NCBI RefSeq assembly: GCF_023278565.1
Contig: NC_064679.1
Coordinates: 3,844,001-3,908,000 of the forward strand
Source of the DNA: Colletotrichum lupini
Lineage: Eukaryota; Ascomycota; Sordariomycetes; Glomerellales; Glomerellaceae
DNA: 64,000 nucleotides
Direction: 5' to 3'
Position 1 is the stretch's first letter. Each line of letters opens with the position of its first letter. Below, in pieces: positions 47,101-58,800 of this stretch. A model generated the notes under the pieces. The model was given only the letters and a program-made list of their open reading frames with translations, made no database searches and was not told the origin of the DNA. A program made the translations under genes and the position numbers.

Positions 47101-47751
47101 CTGTTCCAAGTTATCCCACGCGTCTCTACCATCTCCAGTTGCGCGCTCGCGTAGGGTGTCAACAGCATGACGCACTCGTCTTGCTCGAAGTAAGCGCGGC
47201 AAGTTTCCATGAACCACCTCCCACGCCTTCAAGGACGCAGGCAAGCGTTGTACCTGGCCCAAGCTCCTTGAAGAATTACGAATACTAGGGTTGATGACGT
47301 TGGTTGGGGGCATTGCTTGACATCCAAGGAAGCCCCTGGTGCTGGTGAAGCATCCATCGAGGCCCGTGCCGAAACGGAGTGTTCGTGTTCGTGTCTCCGT
47401 CCCCGCCTCCGCTCCGAAGGCCTCGGGGTCCCGGAACTTGAATTCTATCGACGATGACGTACGCCCGGCCAGCGCCGTTGCCAGGGTGGCCTGGGCGAGG
47501 AGGAAGCTGGCCTTGGAGATGGGACAGTCGATTAATGTTGTGTACGAGTCGCTTGTGGCGTGTTGTTGTTTCTTGGCCGGAGTTTCCGGCGGCGTGATGA
47601 TGCCTCCAGCTGAGAATGCTTGGGGTACGTTGAGAGATATTGAAGAATTTTTGTGCTTGATTACATCTTGTTGTGATTTGTTCCGAAAAGAAATTTGTAA
47701 AGGTGAAGTGGGAGCCGAGAGTGGCGTTGAAGGTCTTTGATAGACAGACAT
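44127..47751 (-). CDS. Fusion: indoleamine 2,3-dioxygenase-like, flavin reductase (FNR) and cytochrome b5
   Basis: Exons 47751-46930 and 46877-44127 (intron with GTAAGT, GCTAAC, CAG) give about 1,190 residues. ATG 47751 (MSVYQRPSTP) is the first ATG. Residues about 160-510 resemble indoleamine 2,3-dioxygenase: LPASLKAWEVVHGNLPRLL, ARAALVLSALAHAYMFG, TPLFHALDVFIG (about 396), LPANIRAFLDAL, and a C-terminal helix LLQMYVWFLERHRVKA. About 560-850 is a ferredoxin-reductase-type module, with RFYSIA for FAD (about 638), LIGQGSGIGPLVGFLHER for NAD(P) (about 707) and VFVCGSSDFG. About 890-965 is cytochrome b5 with HPGG (about 931). An acidic linker precedes FNR; a helical tail of about 200 residues ends the protein. 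It is inferred to be a self-sufficient heme oxygenase acting on an indole or similar substrate. It shares a promoter with the P450 gene. Confidence 0.85.
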
Positions 47752-49202
47752 GTCAAATGACTTGATGAAAGAAGTATTAATGAACAAAATAATAGGTAAG
47801 TAGTGTTATTACAACAAAGATGAAGAGAAAGGCGAATTCACTGGTTCCAGATCAGTGATCACCAAGTGTGAGGCAAAATACGTGGACTTCGTGATTCATT
47901 AAGCATATAATTCAAAGTTGTTGGTTCTGTCGATCCTCCTGAATGATCAGAATAGGCAAGTGAGTAAATATATGTAAATACATGCCGAGGGCACCGCAAT
48001 AGAAAGAGAGAGAGAGAGAGATTCTCCCTCGATCTTGTTACGTATTGCCTATTCCGGGCAATAGCGCTTGGAAGCTTGTAGCATACAATCCATGGCCTCA
48101 ACTCGGAAATAACCTCGAAGGTATCTTCACAACCTGGCTCTAATTCCGAAAGTATTTCGTATTCAGATGACATCTCCCTCCGCCTCCCCATACCGAACCG
48201 GCGTTTATCCAAGAGACGGCATTTCGTAGTAATGACCCAGACCCAAGCAAGGCAGACATACGGCATGATGGATCGGCAGTGCAAAGCAGAACATTTTGTT
48301 GTTCGGCAGTGCCCCGACGGTGTGGTTGACAACCGTCCGATCATGCCAGCTATACTAGCCATTTTGGGTAGCGAGGACGATTACACACCGTGCACGACCG
48401 GGCATTCGGTGCCTGATTAGGTCAAATATGGTTCTCTAGAAATACGAATACACGCTCGTCCAAGCGCAGGATGACGGGGCATCTTGGGCTTTGGCGCAAC
48501 CTTTTCGCCAACATTAAAGATGATAGAGTTTGAACCTAGGAAAATTATTCTCCTGTGATAATGTCCGATTCCGTCATATGGGAAATTATGCGAGAAAGCT
48601 TCCAGCCGTTCAAAGCTCTCCCTGCTCTCTTGATCGACCTCAAAAGTTCAGAAGAACCTAGCTACTTGCCAGCGGAACTCATACCGAACCTCCCCGTCCA
48701 GCTCTGAGATACAAGCTGTCGGCCCTTCAGGCACACGGCTACGTCAAAACGCCTCTGCCCTGCCCTGCCCCTTGCTTCGGGTCCCTCGGACGTTGCGAAT
48801 GCGAAATTAACGACACCCAGTACACTTTCGGCTTCGGGGTTGAGTCTGTCGATTATATGAGTTGCCCGTTGGGGAAATCCTTTTTGGGATACTCGCTTTC
48901 CACCTTGCTGTGGTCTTAGTAACAACCCAGGCCATATCAGCTTCAGTTGTCATTTTCACCCCTCATTGTTGAAGAGTCTGGACTCGGACAGTGACGACAA
49001 CCTCTCTTGAGTCTTGATTATTTCTCCTCAGATCGGTGCTCTATTCCGGAGATTCGGAGAAAAGCTACTACTACTACTTGTACGATCCGGAACGCAGGAT
49101 AGTCAAAAAGCAAAAAAAAAAAAAAAAAGAGGTTGATCCAGCACGTCCCTCGGAACTTCGGTCTCGAACTAACTCCCCGCTCACTAACAACTCGAGCTCA
49201 TC
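47752..49202. promoter_or_regulatory. Divergent promoter region: IDO-like fusion / P450
   Basis: About 1.45 kb between two divergently read cluster genes, with no supported gene inside. It contains a (GA)n tract at about 48003-48021, an A18 run near 49113-49130 and a direct repeat CGGA-N3-TCGGA at 49047-49058. The same CGGA-N3-TCGGA pattern occurs in the DMATS/methyltransferase promoter, so it is a candidate site for a Zn2Cys6 regulator. Shared control of the pair is inferred. Confidence 0.45.
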
Positions 49203-50876
49203 ATGTTCCTCGACATCATACCCTTCACCGCTCACCTGATCAACCTGCCATTCCTCCAGAGACTCCTCTGGACTTTCGGCCCGGCCATTCTCGGACTTTT
49301 CGTCCTACGTACCATCTACTACCTGACTCTTCATCCCCTGGCGGGATACTCGGGCCCCCTACTCGCGCGCATCACTACCATCCCATGGCTCTGGCACCGC
49401 GCCAACGGTACCAACCACAGCTGGCCTCTGCTCCTCCACAAACAGTACGGCCACGTTGTGCGCATCGGCCCGAATGAGCTGAGCTACAGCCATCCTGATG
49501 CCTGGCACGACATCTACGCAAAGGCGGGCGGAGGTGGCGATATGCCAAAGGACTATGTCGGACTGGGGCCGGACATGGCGGCGCCCGAGAAGGGCATCGT
49601 GCGGGCCGAGAACGATGCCGACCATCAGCGACAGCGACGTCTATTCTCGCACGCCTTTTCCGATCGTGCCGTGCTCAAGCAGGAGAGTCTCGTACAGGGC
49701 CATGTGCGCAGCTTGATGGGCAAGCTGGCCGATGAGAACGCGGAGCCTGCTTTAGCTTCTGCTTCTTCTGCCCATGCTGATGGCCGTGTCGACCTCATGA
49801 CATGGTTGAGCTACCTCGCCTTTGACATTATGGGCGACCTCATGTACGGCGAGCCGCTTGGCATGCTCGAGAGCGACCAGTCGGCGCGCCAGTGGGTTCG
49901 CGACACGTACTCAACCATCAAGACAGTCACGCTCGGCATGACTATGATGGGCTGGCACTCACCTCTAGGGCCCTTGCTCCTGAAGCTCATCTGGGGCAGT
50001 AGCGGCGAGCGCCGCGCCCGACACAACCGCTTCTCAACGGACCGTGTCGACAAGCGCCTGGACCGCGGTGACGACTCTGGCAGCGACCTCTGGTCCATGA
50101 TTATGCAGAACAGCGGCAGCGACAAGAAGCCAGGCATCTCGCGCGCTGAGATGTACTCCAACGCTGCGACTTTCATGATTGGCGGCACTGAGACCACCAC
50201 AGCCGCCACCTCGGCCCTGACTTATCTGCTTCTCACACACCCGTCTAAGATGGCCACGTTGCGCGCGGAGCTTGATGCCGTCGTTGAGGATCCGCAGGAG
50301 GACTTGACGTTCACTCGATTGCGGAAGCTGCCCTACCTCAACGCATGTATCGAGGAGGCCATGCGGGTGTACCCGCCTGCGCCGACGCCGATGCCGCGGA
50401 TGGTCCCTCCCGGAGGCCGTATCGTCTGCGGCCGCCATGTTCCAGCGGGTACGCGCGTGGACATCCCACTATATGCGATTGCGCATCATCCGGATAACTT
50501 TGTTGATCCTGAGGAGTTCGTACCTGAGCGATGGTTAGAGGGCAGCGACCGGCCGGCGAAATATGCTGTTGATCGGAGGGATTGTGTCAAGGTGTTTTCA
50601 GCGGGGCCGCGAGACTGTATCGGCAAGAAGTGAGTTCCATCCTCTTCTCTGATTTCTTTCCTCGTCCCGGTTTCAAGACTGAAGCTGTTGACTAATCTTG
50701 CGCACAGCTTTGCGTACCCCGAGATGAGACTTATTATTGCTAGTCTACTGTACAATTTTGACCTTGAACTGGCTGACCCTAATTTTGACTGGTTAGACCA
50801 AAAGAGCTATGGCATTTGGGATAAGCACCCTCTTTGGGTCAAGTTGGTGCCGCGCAAACTTGAGCAGGCCTTGTAA
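49203..50876 (+). CDS. Cytochrome P450 monooxygenase
   Basis: Exons 49203-50629 and 50708-50876 give about 531 residues. The intron falls just after the heme-binding loop and splicing completes GKNFAYPEM. An N-terminal hydrophobic segment (LLWTFGPAILGLFVLRTIYYLTL) anchors the protein in the ER membrane. A proline-rich hinge-like HPLAGYSGPLLARI follows. The I-helix reads FMIGGTETTTAATSAL, the K-helix has EEAMRVYPP, the PERF-like region is FVPERW, and the heme loop is FSAGPRDCIGK with Cys at about 472. All invariant P450 features are present. It most likely hydroxylates or otherwise oxidises a cluster intermediate; the substrate is unknown. It is convergent with the prenyltransferase gene, 228 bp away. 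Confidence 0.95.
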
Positions 50877-51104
50877 GACTCGACTTCATCTATTAGACGG
50901 TATTATTATTGAATCCTCTATTAAATCATCTTAATTCTGTATTTGCACTAGTCTGTGATATAAAACAAACCGTTCATTTGCTTTCTATTCTGGACACATA
51001 TTGTGTTGTGACCAACTCGCATGCTCCACTATTCAGTCTACCACACGTGTTTGAATGATGTTCTATTTAACATTCTCCGGATCTTGGGGTCAAATCAAAT
51101 GGCT

Positions 51105-52560
51105 TCAGAAAGGAACTATGCCATCATTGTACGATAAAGGTTGACTAGATTCCTCTACAAAGTCGTCTAATGAAGTTCTACCCCAAAACCTTGGCCCGAA
51201 ATAGGCGCTGAACCCCACGCCCTTGCCAGAAGAGGAAATCGAAGCCATGGTATGCAGGCCAGTCTCTCTATTCTTGCCGCTATTTAGGTTGAAGAGAAAC
51301 ATGAGTCAGTACTAACGCTCATACGCTCATTAAGCGCGTCGATGAAGGGACAAGGGATGACACTTACAAGGCGTCTCGAACAGCAGCTCCAAAGTCGTAC
51401 TTCCCCGACATCATCCCCTGCGTCTGAAGGATTCGCTCGTAGCGCTTAACGATCCCGGCCTCGTCACGGGAGTACTGCCAGATCGGCACATACATCTTGA
51501 CCTGCGGGACCGCCTTGCCTGGCACAAGTTCAAAGGCGAAGCAGAGCCCGCAGTACTTGCTATTCGGATCACTGAGCGGCTTCTCCAGAGTTTCCATGTC
51601 GGCTGGGGCAATATCCTCCATTTCCATCAGTAAAGGCCAAACTTGTGGGAGGAAGTCGGCCGAGGAAGCAGGAAGGCGGCCGCCTAGTGTGAAGACGTCA
51701 CGGGCTGAGGCAAGTGAGTTGGCATGTGTGTGTACGTAGACCTTAAAGCGAGGCTTCTTGAAGAGCGCCACGCAGTCGATGGCGAGAAAGTAGATGTTGA
51801 TATTGTCCTCGCCTTGCGAGACAAGGAACGTTTTGAGTAATTCCCACGCAGCCAACATTGCTTCATCACCCGCGGCAAGGCGTGTCGCGACGGACTCGGT
51901 GATGTCCACCAGCGACCGGTTCGTTGCGAGGACTTTGAGTTGCGGGAAAAGGTACGCTTTCATGCTGATGGTCGTGTTCTCCTCAGACTCGAGGTCGAAT
52001 CCAGCATAACAAATTTGTCGGGGCAGCGCACCACCAGGCTTCATTCTGATCAAGCCCGCCTCCTCCTCCGTAGTAAGAAAGACAGAATCAAGGAAGGCAT
52101 CCAACCACGTGCGATCGGCATTGCAAGCAGATGCCAGACCCGCCAGCTTCTGACGCAGTCCTCTCTGCCCTAGGGGGTCACCGCCCGCGGCCCCAGGGCT
52201 GGGATCCACGAGCGGCTGCACCGTGAACCGCACCTTGGCCTCTCTGTGAGATGAGAACGCGACGCTTGCTTCATAAGGAGACTGATTGTGAGTAAGGATG
52301 TAGTTCGCTTTGTCAGGAGCAGCAGGCGGCTGCTTCAGGCGGGGGACCACGGCCTCGCGCACAAAGGCGAGATGGGCGTCTTGGATGTGGGCTGGGTAGG
52401 AGCCCGTCCAGCTTAGGAGCGAGGAAAGGGTATTGTGGAGGGTGGGGAGCCATGAGGAGACAAGAGGATCTCCTTTCGAAATGGAAGTATAACTGGAGGA
52501 GGGAGCGTCAAATTCGTTGTAGATGTTTCGCTTGGCAGTACCAATAGCTTGATAGGCCAT
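51105..52560 (-). CDS. DMATS-type aromatic (indole) prenyltransferase
   Basis: Exons 52560-51368 and 51279-51105, separated by an 88-bp intron (GTAAGT ... TAG), give about 455 residues, the usual length of this family. Recognisable segments include SYPAHIQDAHLAFVREAVVPRL, PYEASVAFSS near the first substrate loop, VRFTVQPLVDP, KVYVHTHANSLASARDVFTLGG and KMYVPIWQYSRDEAGIVKRYERIL. The small second exon encodes TGLHTMASISSSGKGVGFSA, the conserved C-terminal strand of the ABBA barrel, so splicing is needed for a complete enzyme. Members transfer a dimethylallyl or similar group to tryptophan, indole diketopiperazines, tyrosine or other aromatics. The nearby IDO-like gene favours an indole substrate; this is inference. 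It is the only scaffold-building enzyme in the window. Confidence 0.93.
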
Positions 52561-53983
52561 CTTTGTGTAATATTTTTCCTCTTGAGCCTATTGAGGGCAA
52601 AAATTGATATCCTCACTCTGTTTTTGGCGTTTATTCGTAATAACGTTGACTTTTTCCGCTTTGGTGATTATTTCTGGCTTCTGGCTGCCTCGAGTCACCA
52701 AAGCTCCTACGTTGGAGTTTACTTGAGTCACTGTTTGTTGGGCCTGTATGTGTCGAATGCTTAAGTTGACAATAGGTTGCCTTTTTAGGAATCTCAATCA
52801 GTCGTTACAGATGAGATAAACCAACGCTCTACTGAAGCTAGGTCAATTTCGGAAAGCGAATGCGAAAGCGTACGGTTTAAGGGTACGGCCGAACTCATTA
52901 CTGATCAAGGTGTGTTTGGGTTCCTGAGGTTAAGGGGCAAGGGCCTGGTCTAGACATGGAATTCAGAACTGGATGATGGGCATGTCGATATGACGTGATT
53001 TGTGACAGGGCTGGACTTGAAGTTTAAATTACATGTTTCATGCGGAACACGCGGAAGGTAAGATTCTTGTTCGGGCGGGCGGGCCATCTCGACGAACTGG
53101 TGGGATGTTCACTTATAGTTTAGGATGTATCTACCTTAGTTTGTGAGGTTGACGGGCGTGACGGGTCCACGGGCCCTAACCTTGTTGCATGTGAGAACGC
53201 CTTCCTCATGCAAGGCGGGGATCTCCCCGTATAGTACGCCGCTTACAAGTATGCCTTGAATAATCGGCCCCGACGGCGTCGGAGTCCGTTCTCCAGAACG
53301 CCTTGGCCACCGGCGCGGACTGAAAGAGAAAATCTGCCCCGTGCGGCTCTATCAACAACTTGACATGAAGCATAGAAGCTTTGAAGCAATATGCTGTTTT
53401 CATCTACCTTTAAGATGTAGAAACAACAATCTTGACAAGGCCAAGGCGCAATGGAGACGACTAGAAAACTGCGATACCTGATTCGTGAGAACACCGTGTA
53501 GAAACAGTAAGTCTAATAGACTTTACGTTCGGACAATCGGACCATATGGCAACCATCGCCGTCATCTCTAATCTCGCATGGTAGCCGAGCTCTTACGATA
53601 GCCGACCGGGCACGAATACGAAGCTTTACAGACTGACTCAAAGTGGTACCTCACTCTCAGGATAGCCAATTTCGCTCGCTATAATACTCATAGCCCAGAG
53701 CCCCCTGCAATGAAATCACTGATGCCCGGGACTATTACTCATATCCCTATAAAAAAAACGTCATTTACATTGATCACAACACAAGCAGTGCCGAGCCCGA
53801 AATCCGTTGGGTTTCCTATCATTACCATCCCTGAGCTATATCACCTCAACTTACAAAGCCAATTGCAAGTGATATCCCAGCTTTAAGAGGGAATCAGGTG
53901 AAAAAGCCCACAGAAAAGTGAGACGCAATACCAATACGTCAACAAGTACCAGGGGTAAAAGACGTTCGTCACTCTTAGTCAAC
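52561..53983. promoter_or_regulatory. Divergent promoter region: prenyltransferase / methyltransferase-like gene
   Basis: About 1.4 kb with no supported gene. Contains CGGA-N3-TCGGA at 53530-53541, matching the pattern in the IDO-like/P450 promoter, and an A-run near 53751. The methyltransferase-like frame is open upstream of its ATG only from a GTG codon. Confidence 0.4.
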
Positions 53984-55381
53984 ATGGCCATCGGCATCGC
54001 TGAGCAAAATGAACAAATCACATACCTCCGCTCGGTTCTAACCATCTTAACCACCTCAACCAATGACCTCATCGCCGAGCTGTCTTCCTCTTCGGCCGGT
54101 AAGGCTACAGTCAGCAACGGAGCAAAGACAAACCCTGATGTTCGAATCCCGAAAACCCCCAAGGCCGAAGAGGCCCGTAAACGCGTCATCGCTGCCACGA
54201 CATCGCTCGAGGCGGCAATCTTGACGCCCCAGTGGCGTCTCGGCCATCTGGCCCACAGCTATTACATTTCTCGCGCGCTTCACATGGTCGTGGAGTGGGA
54301 GATACCCCAGCTCCTGGCCGCTAATGGCCCCATGACGCTTGACGCTCTCGCTTCCAAGACGGGCATCGCCGATGCGAGTAAGCTGGGCTTCGTTATGCGG
54401 ACTCTCTGCGCCCACCGCATCTTTGCCGAGACCTCCCATGATGTCTTTGCCAATGACGAAGCATCGACAGCCCTCGCTACAGATGAACGTCTCGCCAACT
54501 CTGTCCGCTTCGCCTCCTTTCTCTTTCCAACAGCCGATGTGCTTCCTGGACTGCTCAAGGATCCCGTCCTCTGCGCCAGCTACGAGCCGCGAGACTCAGC
54601 TTTTGCCAAGAGCATCGGTAAGGGCATGGGACAGTTCGAGTTTCTCAACGCGCACCCCGAGTGGCGCGACTGTTTCGACTTTTGGCTCGCTTCGCTGGGC
54701 GAGTACCTCCACGGCCTGACCGATGTGCGCGGGTACCCCTGGGAAACCACCCTCCGGAACGGCGCCGTCATCGTCGACGTTGGTGGCGGACTCGGTAGCT
54801 CGATCCAATCCTTGCGTACAAATTTCCCCCATCACAAGAACGACTTTGTCGGCATCGTTCAAGACCAGCCCGGCATGATCGCGCACGCCACAGCACATTG
54901 GAATAAGACAGATCCGCATGCGTTGACCTCGGGCGTGGTCAAGCTCACCACCCATGACTTCTTCAATGAGAACCCGGTCAAGGGAGCCGACGTGTACTGG
55001 TTCCGGTCTGTCATTGTCGACTGGCAGGACAAGGACTTGACCACCATGTTCACGCACATCAGGAACGCTATGGCTCCTGGGAAGTCGCGTCTGCTTATTG
55101 GCGAGTACATACCACACCCGACGTGCGGCGACGCTCTGCTCCCTGATGCGCCTGCCCCGTTGTTGAAGAATTACGGGGCGTTCCAGTCCATGGGGCTCAT
55201 CGGAGGGTTTGTTCTGACTGCTAGCCCCAACGGTCGACAGAGGACTTTCCAAGACTTGGATCGTGTTGTCAAGGCGGCTGGATTGAAGATTGTCAAGGTG
55301 TGGATCTGCCGCGGTTTGGGTAATGTGATTGAATGTCGGATGAAGGAGGATCGTGCAACTGGCACGAATGGCAGTCATTAG
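53984..55381 (+). CDS. O-methyltransferase-fold protein lacking the usual catalytic His
   Basis: A single exon from ATG 53984 (MAIGIAEQNEQ) encodes 465 residues. The N-terminal winged-helix dimerisation domain (about 110-190: LAHSYYISRALHMVVEWEIPQLL, MTLDALASKTGI, LGFVMRTLCAHRIF) and a C-terminal Rossmann domain match fungal COMT-like O-methyltransferases. The SAM-binding glycine loop VDVGGGLGSS (about residue 265) and the IVQDQPGMI segment are intact. The motif that normally reads FRxxxHDWxD is FRSVIVDWQDKD, with Val (about residue 345) where the family has the general-base His. It may methylate by another residue, act on a substrate that needs no base, or do non-methylating chemistry, as the OMT-fold pericyclase LepI does. 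It converges with the exporter gene. Confidence 0.88.
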   Translation: MAIGIAEQNEQITYLRSVLTILTTSTNDLIAELSSSSAGKATVSNGAKTNPDVRIPKTPKAEEARKRVIAATTSLEAAILTPQWRLGHLAHSYYISRALHMVVEWEIPQLLAANGPMTLDALASKTGIADASKLGFVMRTLCAHRIFAETSHDVFANDEASTALATDERLANSVRFASFLFPTADVLPGLLKDPVLCASYEPRDSAFAKSIGKGMGQFEFLNAHPEWRDCFDFWLASLGEYLHGLTDVRGYPWETTLRNGAVIVDVGGGLGSSIQSLRTNFPHHKNDFVGIVQDQPGMIAHATAHWNKTDPHALTSGVVKLTTHDFFNENPVKGADVYWFRSVIVDWQDKDLTTMFTHIRNAMAPGKSRLLIGEYIPHPTCGDALLPDAPAPLLKNYGAFQSMGLIGGFVLTASPNGRQRTFQDLDRVVKAAGLKIVKVWICRGLGNVIECRMKEDRATGTNGSH

Positions 55382-55800
55382 TAAGATACATTAGACATTT
55401 GGGTACCAGATCTGTTGAATGAATCTAATTGCTTTTTTGTTTTGAAAATATGTTCAGCGACGGGCTCTTTATAAGTAGTTACCTTCGACGTCAAACGTGC
55501 GAACATCTCCCTGCATTGAGTATGGATGCGGAGTGCGGTAATGTTCTATCTGACATCTCTGTTGCTCTCAAAGTCCGAATACCGTTGCCTAATGAGATTC
55601 AAATGTTGAGCTATGTATCCTGACGATGAGTGCACAAGTGGTGAAATTGTATCAAGTAGGTGTAAGTAGGTGTACGCAGTTTGCATCGATCCTAGTCGAA
55701 TCCAGGTGTGAATCGCCATGTCAGGACTTGCCATTCAAGATGATTGAGAATTAATAACTTGTTATCACTCCAATCAAGCACGTTGACTAACCTGATCCCA
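55382..55800. other. Convergent 3' intergenic region
   Basis: Between the 3' ends of the methyltransferase-like gene (+) and the ABC transporter gene (-). No supported gene. Confidence 0.45.
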
Positions 55801-58800
55801 CTAAATCCAATATTGGGGAGTCACAGGCGACCTTTGCATGCTGAAATCACGAATATCAACATCCCGGTTCCCCTCTTCACCTTCACTCAAATACCCCAAA
55901 TCTGCCTCCTTGCCAATTATTTGAGCATCGTCCGCATTCTCCAAATCATCATCCCAATATTTCTTTCCACCACCTCCAAGCCCTTGCAAGCCGCCGTGAA
56001 TAGACGACCGAAGTGATCCAAGAACCTTGCCGGCCCGCGTGGCCTGCGACGACCTTTCTGCTTGCTTTTCAGACTCCTCCATAGGAAATTTGGGCGGAGG
56101 GTCTGCATTGCTGCCGTCTTGAAGTGACGGAAGTGTTGATGGCGATGACTTGCCTTTATCTTTCTTAGGCTTGGGCACACGGATGTAGTATAACCCGAAA
56201 GCAGCAATAGCGTTGAAGAAGACGTACGCAAACAAGATGCCCAAGTCGCGCCAGCGGTTGCTGAACTCGACATGCACCCCTGCCAAGACCTGATTTGTAT
56301 TGTTCGTTGTGCAATACTTGCAGTTGTCCAAGACAGTCGTATCAGCGAGATATCCGCCCGCCTGGGCAATGAAAGGCTGCAAGTACTCGCCGCACGTCTG
56401 TCCAAGAGGCGGATTCACGAGCAAGAACTCGTTATCGGCGCATTGGATCTTGGCGTTCGCAAGCCCTGTGCCGAGCAATCCCTCAACGAGATAGGTGAAG
56501 GGATTGACGCGGTATACCCACACCCAAAACTTGGGCGGCGTCCCGAGGATGCCGTTGAAAATGAACATCATGACAAACAAGAGATTGCCGACGCCTGCAG
56601 CCTGGTCGGCGAGGTCGAAGGCGGCCCCAATCATGTAGGCGAATGTGCTAGCCTGCAGGAAGAAGACGAGCATGAACAAGACCGCTAGTCCGCCACGAGC
56701 TGCGGTATCGTTTGTCTCTGCCGCGTTACGCTGTAGCCCGACGAGATAGTACCAGGCCACAAATGCTGGTGGGGCCATGAGCGCGTTGTAGGCCATCTCA
56801 ACCACCATTTGCGCGCCCATGAAGGCGGCCCACGAGTATGTGCGTGAAGGCTGCTCACGGCCCTCATAGAGTGTACGCTGTGACACAAATATGGGGACAA
56901 TTTGTTGTGTCAAGTTGAGGTGCGTTGTGAGGAACATGAAGATGGCTATGGTTTGGATGGTGACGCCCGTCTGCGTGTTGGGTAGGTTGAGCAGAGAGAG
57001 ACCGATGAAAAGAGCCGAGCCAAAGGTCAAGAGTAACTTTGCGTACACGTAACTTGGGGTGCGCCAATAGTGCTTGGCCAAACGCCTGGTCACCTCGGAG
57101 AACTGCGTGGTCACAGGAGCGGCGAAGGGGGGATCGTTATGCAGATGCTGTTGATGTGCTGCGTCTTGGTGTTGTGTTTCTTTGAGTTTTGCCAGATGAG
57201 CCTTGACCTCTTCATACTCAGTGCTTTTTCGCCATACTTCGGGCCAGTTTATGTCGCTTTTCCCGCTTCCGCTGGCTTTGACTTGTTCAAGGATGTACTC
57301 GGCCGGATTCTTCCCCTTCTTGGGTCGCGGTCCGCCATTGCGGACGAAGTAGTCAACGAGGACCTTGGCATTGCGCCCGATTTGGCCAAAGTAGACAGTC
57401 CTTCCGCCTCGAGCAAGAAGAAGAAGTCTGTCGAACCTCTCAAAGAGCTGTCATCATGTTAGTAGTGTACTAGCCACTGGAAAAGGGGAACAGAAGAGGA
57501 CTTACAGTCGCTGAAGGCTGGTGGATTGTGCACAAGATAGCCTGCCCGTTCTGTCTCAACGTCTCAAGCAAAGTGCAGATCGATAAGCTTGTCTGAGAAT
57601 CCAAGCCCGAGGTAGGCTCATCCAAGAACAACAGAAGTGCAGGACGAGCAGCCAACTCAACACCGATGGTAAGCTTCTTTCGCTGCTCAACATTGAGACC
57701 CTCTCCGGGGACGCCAACGACCGCATCCGCATACTCTTCCATGCCCAGGATCTCAATCACCTTGTCGACGTATGCAATCTTTTGCTTGTGTGAAAACCGG
57801 GCCGGCTGTCGGAGGACGGCGCTGAAAGTTAGGGCCTCACGCACTGTGGACGTGAGAAGATGCTGGTCCTGCTGCTTGACGTAGCCCGTCTTCTGCTGAA
57901 AGGAGTCGTCGCGTGGGGCACCGTCGACCAGCATCTCGCCTGTTACCACACCAACAGATAGACGCGAGGCTAGAGCGTCGAGGAGGGTAGTCTTGCCGGT
58001 GCCAGAAACGCCCATGAGGGCAGTGAGCGTTCCCGGCTTGCACCATCCGTCTACGCCATCCAGGATGCGTTTCGTCTCCTTCTTCTTAAGCTTGACTTCG
58101 TAGCAGACATTACTCCAGTGGAATATGGCCGTTTGACGGTCAATGGTCAAGTCGCCATTGTCGTCAGCATCATGGCCGCTTGGGGCTTCTGTCTTCCCCT
58201 TGGTGATTTGGTCCTCTACGTCTCGAGTCGGCTCTCCAGTCCGCCTTGTTGGGACTTTGCCCCTAGGGAAAACAAGCATCTCCCCTTTGCTCTTCGCGCT
58301 ACTCACAATCTCTGTGGCGATGAGGTGCAAAACGAGGTAGGCGACCGCAAATGCAAAGACAACACCGACGTTGCGCCATCGATGACTATCCATATAACGA
58401 AAGGCACCGTTGATGTACTTGGTCCCGTTGATGAATGTCTCGCCCGACACGCCTCCTTGCGCGGCACACACGCGTGTCCGCGCCATCATGGTCATACTCG
58501 CAGCGTCCATCTCGTAGTTCGGACCGAACGGAACAAAGGTCTTGCAAGGGAACTTGCGATTGTCGCCGAGCTCGTTGATCATGAGAGCCTCGAATCCGTA
58601 AGACACGGGGCTGAGTGTGGCGATCCATTTGGCGTACGGCTTGATATACATGGGCGGGACAGCGAACCCAGTGTAGAGCGCCAGCGTGAGAAACACAATG
58701 GTTGAAGGCGCTTGAGCCGCCGTGTGACTCTTGGTGACGGAAGCAACGAGCCGGAAGAGCAAGCTCACGGCTAGAGTCATGGCGAACTGTACCAGCACGA

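Noticed and set aside
54596..55378. 260-codon minus-strand frame opposite the methyltransferase-like gene
   Set aside because: Antisense shadow; the plus strand encodes a complete recognised fold.
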